Assembly: GCF_026723765.1 (NCBI RefSeq)
Contig: NZ_CP113524.1
Span: 248,001 to 312,000 of the forward strand
Origin: Lacrimispora xylanolytica
Lineage (GTDB): Bacteria; Bacillota; Clostridia; Lachnospirales; Lachnospiraceae
Length of the DNA: 64,000 nt
Direction: 5' to 3'
How positions within the stretch are numbered: position 1 is the stretch's first letter; each line of letters begins with the position of its first letter. The position numbers were made by a program, and so were the translations under genes. Under the pieces are notes generated by a model. It saw only the letters and a list, made by a program, of their open reading frames with translations, was not told where the DNA came from and searched no databases. This document shows, piece after piece, positions 25,562 through 35,196 of the stretch.

Positions 25562-26146
25562 ATGCAGCTGTTAAAGGACAGAATACGTAAGGATGGTAAG
25601 ATTAAATCCGGTGACGTACTTAAGGTAGATAGTTTTTTAAATCACCAGATGGATATTAAGCTGTTTGTTGAGATCGGAAAAGAGTTTAAAAGACGCTTTG
25701 CTGGTTGTGAAGTCAATAAAATCTTAACGATTGAGGCCTCTGGGATCGGAATCGCCTGTATCGTTGCCCAGTATTTTGACGTGCCGGTAGTATTTGCCAA
25801 AAAATCAAAGACAAAGAATATCGCAGGTGACGTTTACACCACACAGGTGGAGTCCTTTACCCATGGAAGAACGTATGATGTCATGGTATCCAAGGAATTT
25901 CTTGGGGCAGGAGACAAGGTGCTTTTAATCGATGATTTCTTAGCCAACGGAAAGGCCCTGGAAGGACTGGCTGCTATTGTAAAGGATTCCGGCGCTGAGC
26001 TTATTGGCGCAGGTATCGTTATTGAAAAAGGCTTCCAGCCGGGAGGTGACCGGTTGAGAGCAGAAGGTGTTAAGGTGGAATCCCTTGCCATCGTTGAACG
26101 TATGGACGAGACCACCGGCACCATTTGTTTCAGAGGTGACAAATGA
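25562..26146 (+). CDS. xpt: Xanthine phosphoribosyltransferase
   Basis: 194 residues. Converts xanthine plus PRPP to XMP in purine salvage. It has the PRPP loop VLLIDDFLANGKALEGLA and the N-terminal MQLLKDRIRKDGKI and SFLNHQMDI segments typical of Xpt. AGGAGG lies 6-7 bases before the ATG. I looked for a purine riboswitch in the 24-base gap to the preceding gene; there is no room for one, unlike in Bacillus. It overlaps the HAD gene by 4 bases. Confidence 0.95.
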   Translation: MQLLKDRIRKDGKIKSGDVLKVDSFLNHQMDIKLFVEIGKEFKRRFAGCEVNKILTIEASGIGIACIVAQYFDVPVVFAKKSKTKNIAGDVYTTQVESFTHGRTYDVMVSKEFLGAGDKVLLIDDFLANGKALEGLAAIVKDSGAELIGAGIVIEKGFQPGGDRLRAEGVKVESLAIVERMDETTGTICFRGDK

Positions 26147-26940
26147 ACGAAAGACAGAAGGCGCTGTTCTTTGACATAGACGGCACGCTGTTTTCTGAAA
26201 TCAACCGGAACGTTCCGGTAAGCGCCAAGGAGGCCATTGATCAGGCCAGAAAGAATGGTCATCTGGTATTTATCAATACCGGAAGGACCTACAGCCTGAT
26301 CGGCCCTGTAGCGCGTATGGTGGAAGTGGACGGCTATTGCTGCGGTTGTGGCACCAGAGTTGTGGCAGGGGAGGAGATTCTTTACTCCACCACCATACCC
26401 AGAAAAAGAGGCAGCGAAATTAAGCAGATCATCATGAGACATAAGCTTGACGGAGTACTGGAAGGAACGGAAGGCTGTTATTTCAGAAAAGAAGATTCCT
26501 GGATGCCTGTAGTAGCAAAGATGAAAGACCAGATGATAAAGGAAGGGAAAGTTTCCTCCTTTGGCTGGGATGAGGATTGCTACGACTTTGACAAGTTCTT
26601 TGTCCTGTCAGATGAAAACAGCGATATCAAAGGATTTCACCAGGCATTGGAAGATGATATCGACATCATTAACAGAGGGAATGGCTTTTATGAATGCGTT
26701 CCAACCGGACATACCAAGGCAACTGGCATTGAGCTGATTATGAAGCACTATGAGATTGATTTATCCGATGTCTACGTGTTCGGTGACAGCATTAATGACC
26801 TCCCCATGTTCCAGTTTGCGAAAAACTGTGTACTGATGGGGCATCATAGCGTGGAACTGGAGCCGTATGCTACCTTCTTTACAAAGAATGTGGAAGATGA
26901 TGGCGTGGCATATGCGATGAAGAAGCTTGGACTTATCTAG
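26143..26940 (+). CDS. Cof-type HAD-superfamily phosphatase
   Basis: 265 residues. Motif I FFDIDGTLFSE (residues 9-19), motif II INTGRT, and the C-terminal motif IV VFGDSINDLPMF place it in the Cof/YkrA-type (C2B cap) HAD family, acting on sugar phosphates or flavin-like phosphates. The start overlaps the xpt stop in ATGA, indicating translational coupling, which hints at nucleotide-related use but does not prove it. A strong terminator follows. Confidence 0.93.
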   Translation: MNERQKALFFDIDGTLFSEINRNVPVSAKEAIDQARKNGHLVFINTGRTYSLIGPVARMVEVDGYCCGCGTRVVAGEEILYSTTIPRKRGSEIKQIIMRHKLDGVLEGTEGCYFRKEDSWMPVVAKMKDQMIKEGKVSSFGWDEDCYDFDKFFVLSDENSDIKGFHQALEDDIDIINRGNGFYECVPTGHTKATGIELIMKHYEIDLSDVYVFGDSINDLPMFQFAKNCVLMGHHSVELEPYATFFTKNVEDDGVAYAMKKLGLI

Positions 26941-26969
26941 AGAATGTGAATTACATAACTATGAACCAA

Positions 26970-27012
26970 AAAAGGAACAGACCTTTGCCTACGGCGGGTC
27001 TGTTCCTTTTTT
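26970..27012 (+). terminator. Intrinsic terminator after xpt-HAD
   Basis: GGAACAGACC (26974-26983) pairs perfectly with GGTCTGTTCC (26997-27006), with six A before and six T after; bidirectional in form. Confidence 0.93.
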
Positions 27013-27162
27013 GCGTTATTCCTTAAAGAAGATTATAAATACTTAGGCTAATTACCTAAATGCATTGAATCGGTATACAACCGTGTTTAAGTAAACAGCA
27101 AAAAATATCAAGTATGAAGTGCAAGCCAGATTTATAATACTTATGAAAGGACGGTGGAGTAA

Positions 27163-28269
27163 ATGGAAGAAACAAAGGTATATTTTAAAAATTTTATAGG
27201 GACAAGTTATGAAGTTGGGACACAAATAGGCAAGTGGATATTATCCACTCCCGATTTGCTGCAGAAAGTATCGCTGCCTCCTAATACTTACCCCCACGAC
27301 AAGTTTATTGAAATTTTTAAGCTGCTGGATTGCTATTGTCAAGGAATTAATGAAGAAATTAAAGGATTCTCAGATACGATTGGGGTTTCCAACGAACAGG
27401 TGCTTTTTTACGCAATGACCTATTTGGAACGAGGGTGTAGTTTAATGGCAGTATTGCCACAACAGTCCGAAAGTGGACATACTGTAATGGCAAGAAATTA
27501 CGATTTCAATGATAAAATGGAAGAAATGTGCTTTGCTTATACTGATATTAAGGGGAAATATCGGTATGTTGGTTCTACCTTAAATTTATTCGGTAGATGT
27601 GATGGAATGAATGAACATGGTCTTGCGGTGTGTAAGGCATCAAATGGTCTGCCTGTCGGTAATTTTGAAGGTGGTCAAAAAGCAGGAATAACAGGATTTA
27701 GCTTTTGGATAGTCGTTCGTAGCATACTTGAAAACTGCAAAAATGTAGATGAAGCAATAAAATGGACAATGGAGGCGCCTATCGGTTATAATATTAACTT
27801 GATGTTGGCTGATAGCCATAATAAAATAGCAATGTTTCAATGTGTCGATGGTCATAAGGCTTACAAAATTTTAGACGGAAGCAGCGATGAAACATACCTA
27901 AGTTCCACAAATCATGTATTATTTGATGATATAAAGCCTTATGAAAAAATGCTCATTGAAAACTCTGTAATCCGCAACGATAGAATCGTTCGTTTATTTG
28001 AGAAAAACAAACTGATTTCAAAAAACAATATAAAGGAACTGCTTTCAACTTCATACCCGGATGGGCTTTGTTGCCATTATTATAGTGAATTTTTTGGTAC
28101 CTTACGCTCTATGATTTTTGATACAACGGATAAAACGATAGAAGTAACGTTTGGGTCCCCACAAGCCAATGAATGGAATACTTTTTCTGTTGGACCGTTT
28201 GACATGGAAGAAATGAAAGTGTCCCTGCCACAAGAAAAAGCAAGTCCAGATTTTTACAAAATCAACTAA
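27163..28269 (+). CDS. C45-type N-terminal-nucleophile amidohydrolase (acyltransferase/linear amidase family)
   Basis: 368 residues. The segment ERGCSLMAVLP followed by GHTVMARNYDFND and MNEHGLAVCKASNG matches the Ntn-hydrolase family that includes acyl-CoA:6-aminopenicillanic acid acyltransferase and choloylglycine-hydrolase relatives; the Cys in GCS would become the N-terminal nucleophile after self-cleavage of the leading roughly 91 residues. The substrate is unknown (a linear amide or lactam-like compound is plausible). Base composition is clearly more AT-rich than that of neighbouring genes. It is followed by an AraC/GyrI regulator in the same direction, which suggests an imported two-gene unit. 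Confidence 0.78.
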   Translation: MEETKVYFKNFIGTSYEVGTQIGKWILSTPDLLQKVSLPPNTYPHDKFIEIFKLLDCYCQGINEEIKGFSDTIGVSNEQVLFYAMTYLERGCSLMAVLPQQSESGHTVMARNYDFNDKMEEMCFAYTDIKGKYRYVGSTLNLFGRCDGMNEHGLAVCKASNGLPVGNFEGGQKAGITGFSFWIVVRSILENCKNVDEAIKWTMEAPIGYNINLMLADSHNKIAMFQCVDGHKAYKILDGSSDETYLSSTNHVLFDDIKPYEKMLIENSVIRNDRIVRLFEKNKLISKNNIKELLSTSYPDGLCCHYYSEFFGTLRSMIFDTTDKTIEVTFGSPQANEWNTFSVGPFDMEEMKVSLPQEKASPDFYKIN

Positions 28270-28305
28270 CTAATAAGCAGTTATTAAAAGGGAGGAGGGC
28301 TGTCT

Positions 28306-29168
28306 TTGAACGACAAGGCAACAATAGGCAAAGCCGTTGTATTCATAGAGAACAATTTATATCAACCCATTGCTGCAAGTGATGTTGCTGAGGCGGTTTC
28401 TTATTCCTACTATCATTTTCATCGTTATTTTCATGCTATTATGGGCGAAACAATAGGAAGCTATATCAGAAGCCGCCGTTTAACGCAGGCGGCTTGGGAT
28501 TTGATACATAGTGATAAAAAAGTGTTGGATATTGGGCTTTCTCTTTATTTTGAAACGGCGGAAAGTTTTACAAGAGCTTTTAAGGATTGGTATTCCATGA
28601 CACCATCGGAGTATAGAAAAAACGGGATAGATGCTTTAATTGGAAACAGGCAATCCGCACAGAAATCTGATAAGACTATTATCATACATCCTAGTTTGAT
28701 TCCAGAAATTCTTGTAATGCCTGAAATAAATATCATGGGGATTCGTTTTAAAACAACCGTTTCTGGAAACGAATCCATTGCTATGTGGCAACAGTTTAAC
28801 AAAAAAATCCCCCCTAATCTTCTTACAAATAAACGATTTGGAGTTTTTGAGACCTGTGAAACTTGTTCCTCGGATGTATTTAGTACCGATAGCGAAAGTA
28901 TGGAATTTGTTGGAATTGAAATTTCAAAGAACTACCCTGTTTTAAACGATATGCAAATAAAAAATTGTGTGGTGGAACGTATGCAAGGTTTGTCCATAGA
29001 GGGACGGTAGATACCTTAATACAAACATATCATTATATCTGGGGTGTATGGTTTCCGAAGAGTGGTTTTGAACTTGCTAACCGCGATGATTTTGAGTGTT
29101 ATACAGAACGTTTCACCGGAGTAAATGACAGCAACTCCGAAATTGATATTTATTTTCCCATAGAGTAA
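28306..29168 (+). pseudogene. AraC regulator with GyrI-like effector domain, split by a -1 frameshift
   Basis: The TTG start at 28306 has GGAGGAGG 7 bases upstream. The first frame gives an AraC helix-turn-helix (residues 1-105, SYSYYHFHRYFHA, GLSLYFETAESFTRAF) and most of a GyrI-like domain, then ends at 29010 after an unrelated 14-residue tail. The expected C-terminus (CGGTYARFVHRGTVDTL ... SEIDIYFPIE) continues in another frame to 29168. The switch falls at a six-A run (28959-28964); one more A would restore a 287-residue protein. This is either a recent mutation, a homopolymer sequencing error, or slippage: the local heptamer A-AAA-AAT fits a -1 slippery site. As written, the effector domain is truncated. 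Confidence 0.82.
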
Positions 29169-29256
29169 GTTGGAAAAAGTTGGTGGCCGCTAATAAGAGT
29201 CTTGCTTGAAGTGGTTAATATTATTAAGATTTACTCCTGATTTTATTATATTTATA

Positions 29257-29288
29257 AAAAAATCCGAGGATTATTCTCGGATTTTTTT
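29257..29288. terminator. Bidirectional terminator
   Basis: AAAAAATCCGAG (29257-29268) and CTCGGATTTTTT (29276-29287) pair perfectly around a 7-base loop, serving the AraC unit on the plus strand and the FAD dehydrogenase on the minus strand. Confidence 0.92.
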
Positions 29289-29301
29289 GGTCAAATTTAT
29301 A

Positions 29302-30705
29302 TTATTTATTAAGAATACTTCTAGCCACACTAATCCCATTCGCAGAAGCCTGCTGTAGACCTCTGGTCACAGATGCCCCATCACCAATGGCTCTAAGTCC
29401 TTCCACACTGGTCTCAAAGTCAGCATTCACAACAACCTTATTAGAGTAGAATTTAACCTCAACTCCATATAATAAAGTCTCATCGCTGGCGATACCAGGT
29501 GTTACCTTATCAAGAGCCAGAAGCATCTCTTTTATGTCAACCATAATACGGTGAGGGAAAACTAAAGATAAGTCTCCCGGTACGGCATCCTTTAAGGTTG
29601 GGATGATATTATTTCTGCATAACCTCTCCTCTGTGGTTCTTCTTCCCCTCTGAAAATCTCCAAAGGTCTGAACCAGAATCTTGCCATCGCAGAGCATATT
29701 GCTGAGCTGGGCAATGTGCTTGCCGTATTCAATAGGGGTCTTAAATGGTTTTGTAAAGTTCTTGGAAACAAGAATGGCGAAGTTTGTGTTGTTCGTCTTG
29801 TATTCCTGGGATTTATAAGCATGACCGTTGACAACGGCCAGTCCATTTTCATAATATTCTGTGGCTACTTCACCGGAAGGGTTGGTACAGAAGGTACGCA
29901 CCTTGTCGTCAAAGGTAGGAGTGTAATACACAAGCTTGGCTTCGTAAAGGTTCTTATTTAAGAACTCCATGACTTCGTCCCGGACTTCTACCCGGACACC
30001 GATGTCTACGGTTCCAACCATTGTTTCAATGTTATGATGATTGCAGATGTGGCTGAACCAGTCAGAGCCTTCCCGTCCAATGGCAGATACGATTTCGTCT
30101 GCAAAGATAGTCTCTTCCTTATCGGTAATAATGCCCTTTGCCTTATTATCTTCAATGATAATATCTTTTACCATAGTGTTAAAGGCCATCTCCACGCCTT
30201 GTTCCAGTAAATGCTCCTGGAGGCGGGTATAGATCTTATAGCCCTCTTCCGTACCTAAATGGCGGATGGGACACTCAATCAGCTTTAAATTGGCATTGAT
30301 GGCACTTCGGCGGATCTCCTGGATTTCCTTTTGCTTGTCAACGCCGTAAACATTTTCATCTGCGCCGAATTTCAAATAGATATTATCGGATTCTTTTAAC
30401 AGCTCCACGGTTTTATCGTATCCTAAAATCTCCGGAAGATTGCCTCCCACATCAGGAGATAAAGAAAGCTTTCCGTCAGAGAATGCTCCGGCTCCTGCAA
30501 AGCCTGTGGTAATGGAGCAGGGCTTACAGCCAACGCATGTCTTGGTGGTACGCTTTGGGCACATCCGTTTTTCAATGGGGCGTCCCTTTTCAATCATAAG
30601 TATCTTAAGTTCCGGTTTCTTCTCAATCAGTTCATAGGCACAGAAAATGCCGGAGGGGCCTGCACCAATGATGATCACATCGTATTTTTTGTTTGCATCC
30701 TTCAT
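29302..30705 (-). CDS. NAD(P)/FAD-dependent dehydrogenase of the COG2509 type
   Basis: 467 residues. N-terminal Rossmann motif VIIIGAGPSGIFCAYEL, an ERG-like MIEKGRPIEKRMCPKR, then a cysteine cluster CVGCKPC and GFAGAGAFSDGKL. Near the C-terminus, GDGASVTRGLQQASANG is the FAD-binding close. This family is widespread in clostridia but has no established reaction. ATG 30705 was chosen because AAAGGAG lies 8 bases upstream; ATG 30711 and GTG 30714 are too close to that site. It stands alone, divergent from pth-mfd. Confidence 0.88.
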   Translation of the reverse strand: MKDANKKYDVIIIGAGPSGIFCAYELIEKKPELKILMIEKGRPIEKRMCPKRTTKTCVGCKPCSITTGFAGAGAFSDGKLSLSPDVGGNLPEILGYDKTVELLKESDNIYLKFGADENVYGVDKQKEIQEIRRSAINANLKLIECPIRHLGTEEGYKIYTRLQEHLLEQGVEMAFNTMVKDIIIEDNKAKGIITDKEETIFADEIVSAIGREGSDWFSHICNHHNIETMVGTVDIGVRVEVRDEVMEFLNKNLYEAKLVYYTPTFDDKVRTFCTNPSGEVATEYYENGLAVVNGHAYKSQEYKTNNTNFAILVSKNFTKPFKTPIEYGKHIAQLSNMLCDGKILVQTFGDFQRGRRTTEERLCRNNIIPTLKDAVPGDLSLVFPHRIMVDIKEMLLALDKVTPGIASDETLLYGVEVKFYSNKVVVNADFETSVEGLRAIGDGASVTRGLQQASANGISVARSILNK

Positions 30706-30864
30706 GAACATCACTCCTTTTTCCTTCTAACCCTTAGAAACAGCCATCACGCAGCCGGTGGAAATAACAACCGAGTTTGAACTTATATAAGCGCAACGGT
30801 ATCATTCTATCATAAGAAAGACAGGAATTACAAGGGATAAGATATTAAATATTCGTTGATAGCC

Positions 30865-30893
30865 TTTACATCTTTTTTTGAAACTGTTAGAAT
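30865..30893 (+). promoter_or_regulatory. Sigma-A promoter of the pth-mfd unit
   Basis: TTTACA (30865-30870), 17 bases, TAGAAT (30888-30893). The -10 neighbourhood TGTTAGAATAATAA is shared with the tRNA-Tyr promoter at 47595-47608. The start would be near 30900, giving a leader of about 113 bases. Confidence 0.7.
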
Positions 30894-30902
30894 AATAAAT
30901 GC

Positions 30903-30940
30903 AGCGTTAGATCCCCCTATGGTGAAAATCTAGCGCTTTT
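30903..30940 (+). promoter_or_regulatory. Leader hairpin upstream of pth (possible attenuator)
   Basis: AGCGTTAGAT (30903-30912) pairs with ATCTAGCGCT (30928-30937; one G-T pair), followed by TTT. It lies at the predicted transcript start with no gene before it on this strand, so it is a leader element, not the end of an upstream gene. It matches no riboswitch I know. Confidence 0.5.
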
Positions 30941-31012
30941 CGGGCGTTCCAAAGCCAGAAATGTCATGAATTAAAAATACCGTTAATATAGACAATAATA
31001 AGGAGAATTATC

Positions 31013-31579
31013 ATGTATATCATCGCAGGATTAGGAAACCCATCGAGAGAATATGAAAAGACCAGACACAATGTTGGTTTTGAAGCCATTGATATTCTGG
31101 CGGACAAACTTGGGATTCAAGTAACCGATAAAAAGCACCGGGCATTTAGCGGTATGGGATTGATTGGAACGGAAAAGGTGATTTTATCAAAACCCCAGAC
31201 TTACATGAATTTAAGCGGAGAAAGCATTGGTTCCATGGCAGACTATTATAAGGTGGAGCCAGACCACATTATAGTCATCTGCGATGACATCAATTTAGAA
31301 GAAGGACAGCTTAGAATTCGGGCGAAGGGAAGTGCCGGAGGCCATAATGGACTTAAAAATATCATCAGCCATTTAGGAACCCAGGAATTTTTAAGAATCC
31401 GGGTGGGAGTGGGAGAAAAGCCAAAGGAGATGGACCTGGCGGACTATGTTCTTGGACGTTTTCCAAAGGCTCAGGAAGCCATCATGGAAGACGCGTATGG
31501 AGCAGCAGCCGAGGCTTCCATTATGATAGTAACAGACGGAGCAGATGCTGCGATGAATCAGTATAACAGAAAGAAATAA
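31013..31579 (+). CDS. pth: Peptidyl-tRNA hydrolase
   Basis: 188 residues, bacterial Pth length. Releases tRNA from peptidyl-tRNA that drops off the ribosome. Motifs: GLGNPSREYEKTRHNVGFEAID (catalytic His in TRHN), KPQTYMNLSGES and CDDINLEEGQLRIRAKGSAGGHNGLKNI. AAGGAG is 8 bases before the ATG. It is followed after 9 bases by mfd, the classic Firmicutes neighbour. Confidence 0.97.
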   Translation: MYIIAGLGNPSREYEKTRHNVGFEAIDILADKLGIQVTDKKHRAFSGMGLIGTEKVILSKPQTYMNLSGESIGSMADYYKVEPDHIIVICDDINLEEGQLRIRAKGSAGGHNGLKNIISHLGTQEFLRIRVGVGEKPKEMDLADYVLGRFPKAQEAIMEDAYGAAAEASIMIVTDGADAAMNQYNRKK

Positions 31580-31588
31580 GGAGATTTC

Positions 31589-34500
31589 ATGAGCGGATTA
31601 TTTGAAAAACCATTGAGGGAGCTTAAGGACTTTGAAGACCTCTCAAAAGATCTGGAAAAAAAGGCCGGGCCCATAGGGGCAAGCGGCTGCATGGATTCCC
31701 AAAAGGTTCACTTGATGTACGAAGCAGCAAAGAATGCTGGAATGAAGCTGGTGGTGACCTATGATGATACCAGAGCCAGAGAGATTTTTGAGGATTTAAG
31801 CTATTTTGATACAAATGTGTGGTTATATCCGGCCAGGGATCTTCTGTTTTTCAATGCCGATATCCATGGGAATTTACTTACCAAGCAGCGTATGACCGTA
31901 TTCCGCCGCCTGATGGAGGAAAACACCGGCTGGGTCGTTACCACCATTGACGGACTTATGGATCACCTGCTTCCATTAAAGTATCTGAAAAATCAGGTGC
32001 TTTCTGTAAAGAGCGGCCAGACCATTGAGGTAGAGACCTGGAAAAAGCGTCTGGGAGAGCTTGGGTACGAGCGAATGGGACAGGTGGACGGTATGGGACA
32101 GTTCTCCATTCGAGGCGGTATTATCGATGTATTCCCGCTGACGGAAGAGCTTCCTGTTCGAATTGAGCTTTGGGATGACGAAGTAGATTCCATTCGTACC
32201 TTTGATTTGGAAAGCCAAAGATCCATTGACCAGCTGGAGGAAATTCAGATTTATCCTGCTACGGAAATGACGCTGACGAAAACCCAGATCGAAGATGGAA
32301 TTGAGGCAATCCAAAAGGAAATAAAAAAATATGAAAAAGACTTAAAGGCCCAGTCAAAGGTGGAGGAAGCCCTGCGGATCCGCTCTATTATCAATGAGCT
32401 GTTAGAAGGGCTTAAGGAAGGCTTTAAGCAGCAGGGCCTTGACGGCTATATCCATTATTTTTGCCCAGACAGCGTTTCCTTTTTCGACTATTTTGATAAA
32501 GACAGCACAGTGGTGTTCTTAGATGAGCCAGAGCGGTTAAAGGAAAAAGGGGAAACTGTGGAAATGGAATTCCGGGAAAGTATGATCCATCGATTAAACA
32601 ATGGATACCTTCTTCCTGGACAGACCGGTCTCCTTTTTACGGCTAAGGAGATGCTTGCAAGAACCCAGACTGGAACTACCGTCTATTTAACCGGCCTGGA
32701 ACAAAAGCTCACTGGCTTCGCAGTAAAGAACCGTTACAGCTTTCAGGTGAAAAATGTAAGTGCCTACCAAAATGGCTTTGAGCTTTTAATCAAGGACCTG
32801 ACCAGATGGAAAAAGGAAGGCTACCGGGTGGTTCTTTTATCAGCCTCCAGAACCAGGGCAAGCCGCCTTGCCGGAGATTTAAGAGAGTATGATTTAAGAG
32901 CCTACTGTCCCGATGACAGCGGAGAAGACAGAGAGGTAAAGCCAGGAGAGATTCTGGTCACTTACGGTAAGCTTCACCGCGGCTTTGAGTATCCCATGAT
33001 TAAATTCATCGTCATTACTGAAGGCGATATGTTTGGGGGAGAAAAAAAGAAGCGAAAGAGGAAAAAGACCACCTACGAAGGCACCAAAATCCAGAACTTC
33101 TCTGAATTGTCCGTAGGCGATTATGTGGTTCATGAGGATCACGGCCTTGGAGTTTATCGTGGAATTGAAAAAATCGAGCAGGACGGCGTGATCAAGGACT
33201 ACTTAAAGGTACAATATGCGGACAACGGAAACCTGTATCTTCCTGCCACCAGACTTGACGGAATTCAGAAATACGCCGGAGCCGATGCTAAAAAGCCAAA
33301 GCTGAACCGCTTAGGCGGCGAGCAGTGGAACAAGACAAAGACAAGAGTCAAAAGTGCAGTCAAAGAGATCGCAAAGGACCTTGTCATGCTCTATGCCGCA
33401 AGACAGGAGACTCATGGCTTTCAGTACGGCGAGGATACGGTCTGGCAAAAGGAATTTGAAGAAATGTTTCCCTATGAGGAGACCGACGACCAGTGGGATG
33501 CCATTGAAGCCACCAAGGGAGACATGGAAAGTAAGAAGATCATGGACCGTCTTATTTGCGGTGACGTAGGCTACGGAAAGACAGAGATCGCCTTAAGAGC
33601 CGCATTTAAAGCCGTACAGGACGGAAAACAGGTGGTCTATCTGGTTCCTACCACCATTTTGGCCCAGCAGCATTATAATACCTTTGCCCAGAGAATGAAG
33701 GACTTCCCCATCCGGGTGGATTTGATGTCAAGATTTAGAACCCCAGGACAGATCAAGAAGACCATCGAGGATTTAAAACGGGGCATGGTGGACATTGTAG
33801 TGGGAACTCACCGGGTCCTGTCAAAGGATATACAGTTTAAAGACCTGGGACTTCTTATTATAGATGAAGAGCAGCGCTTTGGCGTGACCCATAAAGAAAA
33901 GATCAAGCAGCTAAAGGAAAATATCGACGTTCTAACCTTGACCGCAACTCCTATTCCAAGAACGCTGCACATGAGTCTGGTAGGAATCCGTGATATGAGC
34001 GTGTTAGAGGAACCGCCGGTAGACCGTATGCCCATTCAGACCTACGTCATGGAGCACAACGATGAAATGGTCCGTGAAGCCATTCATAGAGAGCTTTCCA
34101 GAGACGGACAGGTGTATTATGTATACAATCGTGTCAGCAACATTGATGAGGTGGCAAACCACATCGCAAAGCTGGTACCGGAAGCCAATGTAACCTTTGC
34201 CCATGGACAGATGCATGAGCATGAGCTGGAAAAAATCATGTTTGATTTTGTAAATGGTGAAATTGATGTTCTGGTCTGCACCACCATCATTGAGACAGGT
34301 CTTGATATCCCCAATGCCAATACCATGATCATACAGGATGCGGACCGTATGGGCTTATCCCAGCTTTACCAGCTCAGAGGCCGGGTAGGACGCTCCAGCC
34401 GGATTTCCTATGCATTTTTAATGTATAAACGAGATAAGCTTTTAAAGGAAGAGGCGGAAAAGCGTCTCCAGGCCATCCGTGAATTTACAGAGCTTGGCTC

Positions 34501-35128
34501 AGGAATCAAGATCGCCATGCGTGACTTAGAAATCCGTGGAGCCGGAAACGTGCTGGGAGCAGAACAGCACGGACACATGGAAGCCGTTGGATATGACCTT
34601 TACTGTAAGCTCTTAAATCAGGCTGTATTGGAGTTAAAGGGAGAGCGAAAGGAAGAGGAAACCTACAATACTGTGGTGGACTGCGATATAGATGCTTATA
34701 TTCCAACTTCCTATATTAAGAATGAATATCAGAAGCTTGATATCTATAAGCGTATTTCCGGCATTGAGAATGAAGAGGAATACATGGATATGCAGGATGA
34801 GCTGATGGACCGTTTCGGAGATATCCCAAAGCCTGTTGAGAATCTTTTAAAGGTTGCGGCCTTAAAAGCACTGGCTCACAGCGCCTTTGTAACAGAGGTC
34901 AATATAAACCGTCAGGAAGTCCGCCTCACCATGTACAAAAATGCCCGCCTGAAGGTAGAGGGAATTCCAAAAATCGTGGAGCAGTACCGTGGAGATTTAA
35001 AGTTCCTTATGGGCGAAGAACCAAGGTTCACCTATTTGGATCGAAAGAAAAATCTGTCTACAGATACCATGATAAGCCAAGCGGAAGTGTTATTAAAGCA
35101 GATTGGGGAATTGTCTGAAAAAGATTGA
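31589..35128 (+). CDS. mfd: Transcription-repair coupling factor
   Basis: 1179 residues, full length. Displaces stalled RNA polymerase and recruits UvrA to DNA lesions. In order: UvrB-like N-terminal region (about 1-300), an RNA-polymerase-interaction domain near 500-560 (GDYVVHEDHGLGVYRGIEKI), then superfamily 2 translocase motifs (GDVGYGKTEIALRAAF Walker A, DEEQRFGVTHKEK, TLTATPIPRTLHMS, QLRGRVGRS) and the C-terminal TRCF domain. The ribosome site is AAGGAG. Coupled with pth and followed by an independent small unit and spoVT. Confidence 0.98.
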   Translation: MSGLFEKPLRELKDFEDLSKDLEKKAGPIGASGCMDSQKVHLMYEAAKNAGMKLVVTYDDTRAREIFEDLSYFDTNVWLYPARDLLFFNADIHGNLLTKQRMTVFRRLMEENTGWVVTTIDGLMDHLLPLKYLKNQVLSVKSGQTIEVETWKKRLGELGYERMGQVDGMGQFSIRGGIIDVFPLTEELPVRIELWDDEVDSIRTFDLESQRSIDQLEEIQIYPATEMTLTKTQIEDGIEAIQKEIKKYEKDLKAQSKVEEALRIRSIINELLEGLKEGFKQQGLDGYIHYFCPDSVSFFDYFDKDSTVVFLDEPERLKEKGETVEMEFRESMIHRLNNGYLLPGQTGLLFTAKEMLARTQTGTTVYLTGLEQKLTGFAVKNRYSFQVKNVSAYQNGFELLIKDLTRWKKEGYRVVLLSASRTRASRLAGDLREYDLRAYCPDDSGEDREVKPGEILVTYGKLHRGFEYPMIKFIVITEGDMFGGEKKKRKRKKTTYEGTKIQNFSELSVGDYVVHEDHGLGVYRGIEKIEQDGVIKDYLKVQYADNGNLYLPATRLDGIQKYAGADAKKPKLNRLGGEQWNKTKTRVKSAVKEIAKDLVMLYAARQETHGFQYGEDTVWQKEFEEMFPYEETDDQWDAIEATKGDMESKKIMDRLICGDVGYGKTEIALRAAFKAVQDGKQVVYLVPTTILAQQHYNTFAQRMKDFPIRVDLMSRFRTPGQIKKTIEDLKRGMVDIVVGTHRVLSKDIQFKDLGLLIIDEEQRFGVTHKEKIKQLKENIDVLTLTATPIPRTLHMSLVGIRDMSVLEEPPVDRMPIQTYVMEHNDEMVREAIHRELSRDGQVYYVYNRVSNIDEVANHIAKLVPEANVTFAHGQMHEHELEKIMFDFVNGEIDVLVCTTIIETGLDIPNANTMIIQDADRMGLSQLYQLRGRVGRSSRISYAFLMYKRDKLLKEEAEKRLQAIREFTELGSGIKIAMRDLEIRGAGNVLGAEQHGHMEAVGYDLYCKLLNQAVLELKGERKEEETYNTVVDCDIDAYIPTSYIKNEYQKLDIYKRISGIENEEEYMDMQDELMDRFGDIPKPVENLLKVAALKALAHSAFVTEVNINRQEVRLTMYKNARLKVEGIPKIVEQYRGDLKFLMGEEPRFTYLDRKKNLSTDTMISQAEVLLKQIGELSEKD

Positions 35129-35167
35129 TAAAAATGAAAATTTACCTAAAAATAAAAAGGCGTTTGG

Positions 35168-35196
35168 TTGATTTTTTGGGTATTTTGTGATATACT
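35168..35196 (+). promoter_or_regulatory. Sigma-A promoter of the small orphan unit after mfd
   Basis: TTGATT (35168-35173), 17 bases, TATACT (35191-35196). It is 40 bases after the mfd stop and about 76 bases before the small reading frame at 35272. Confidence 0.65.
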
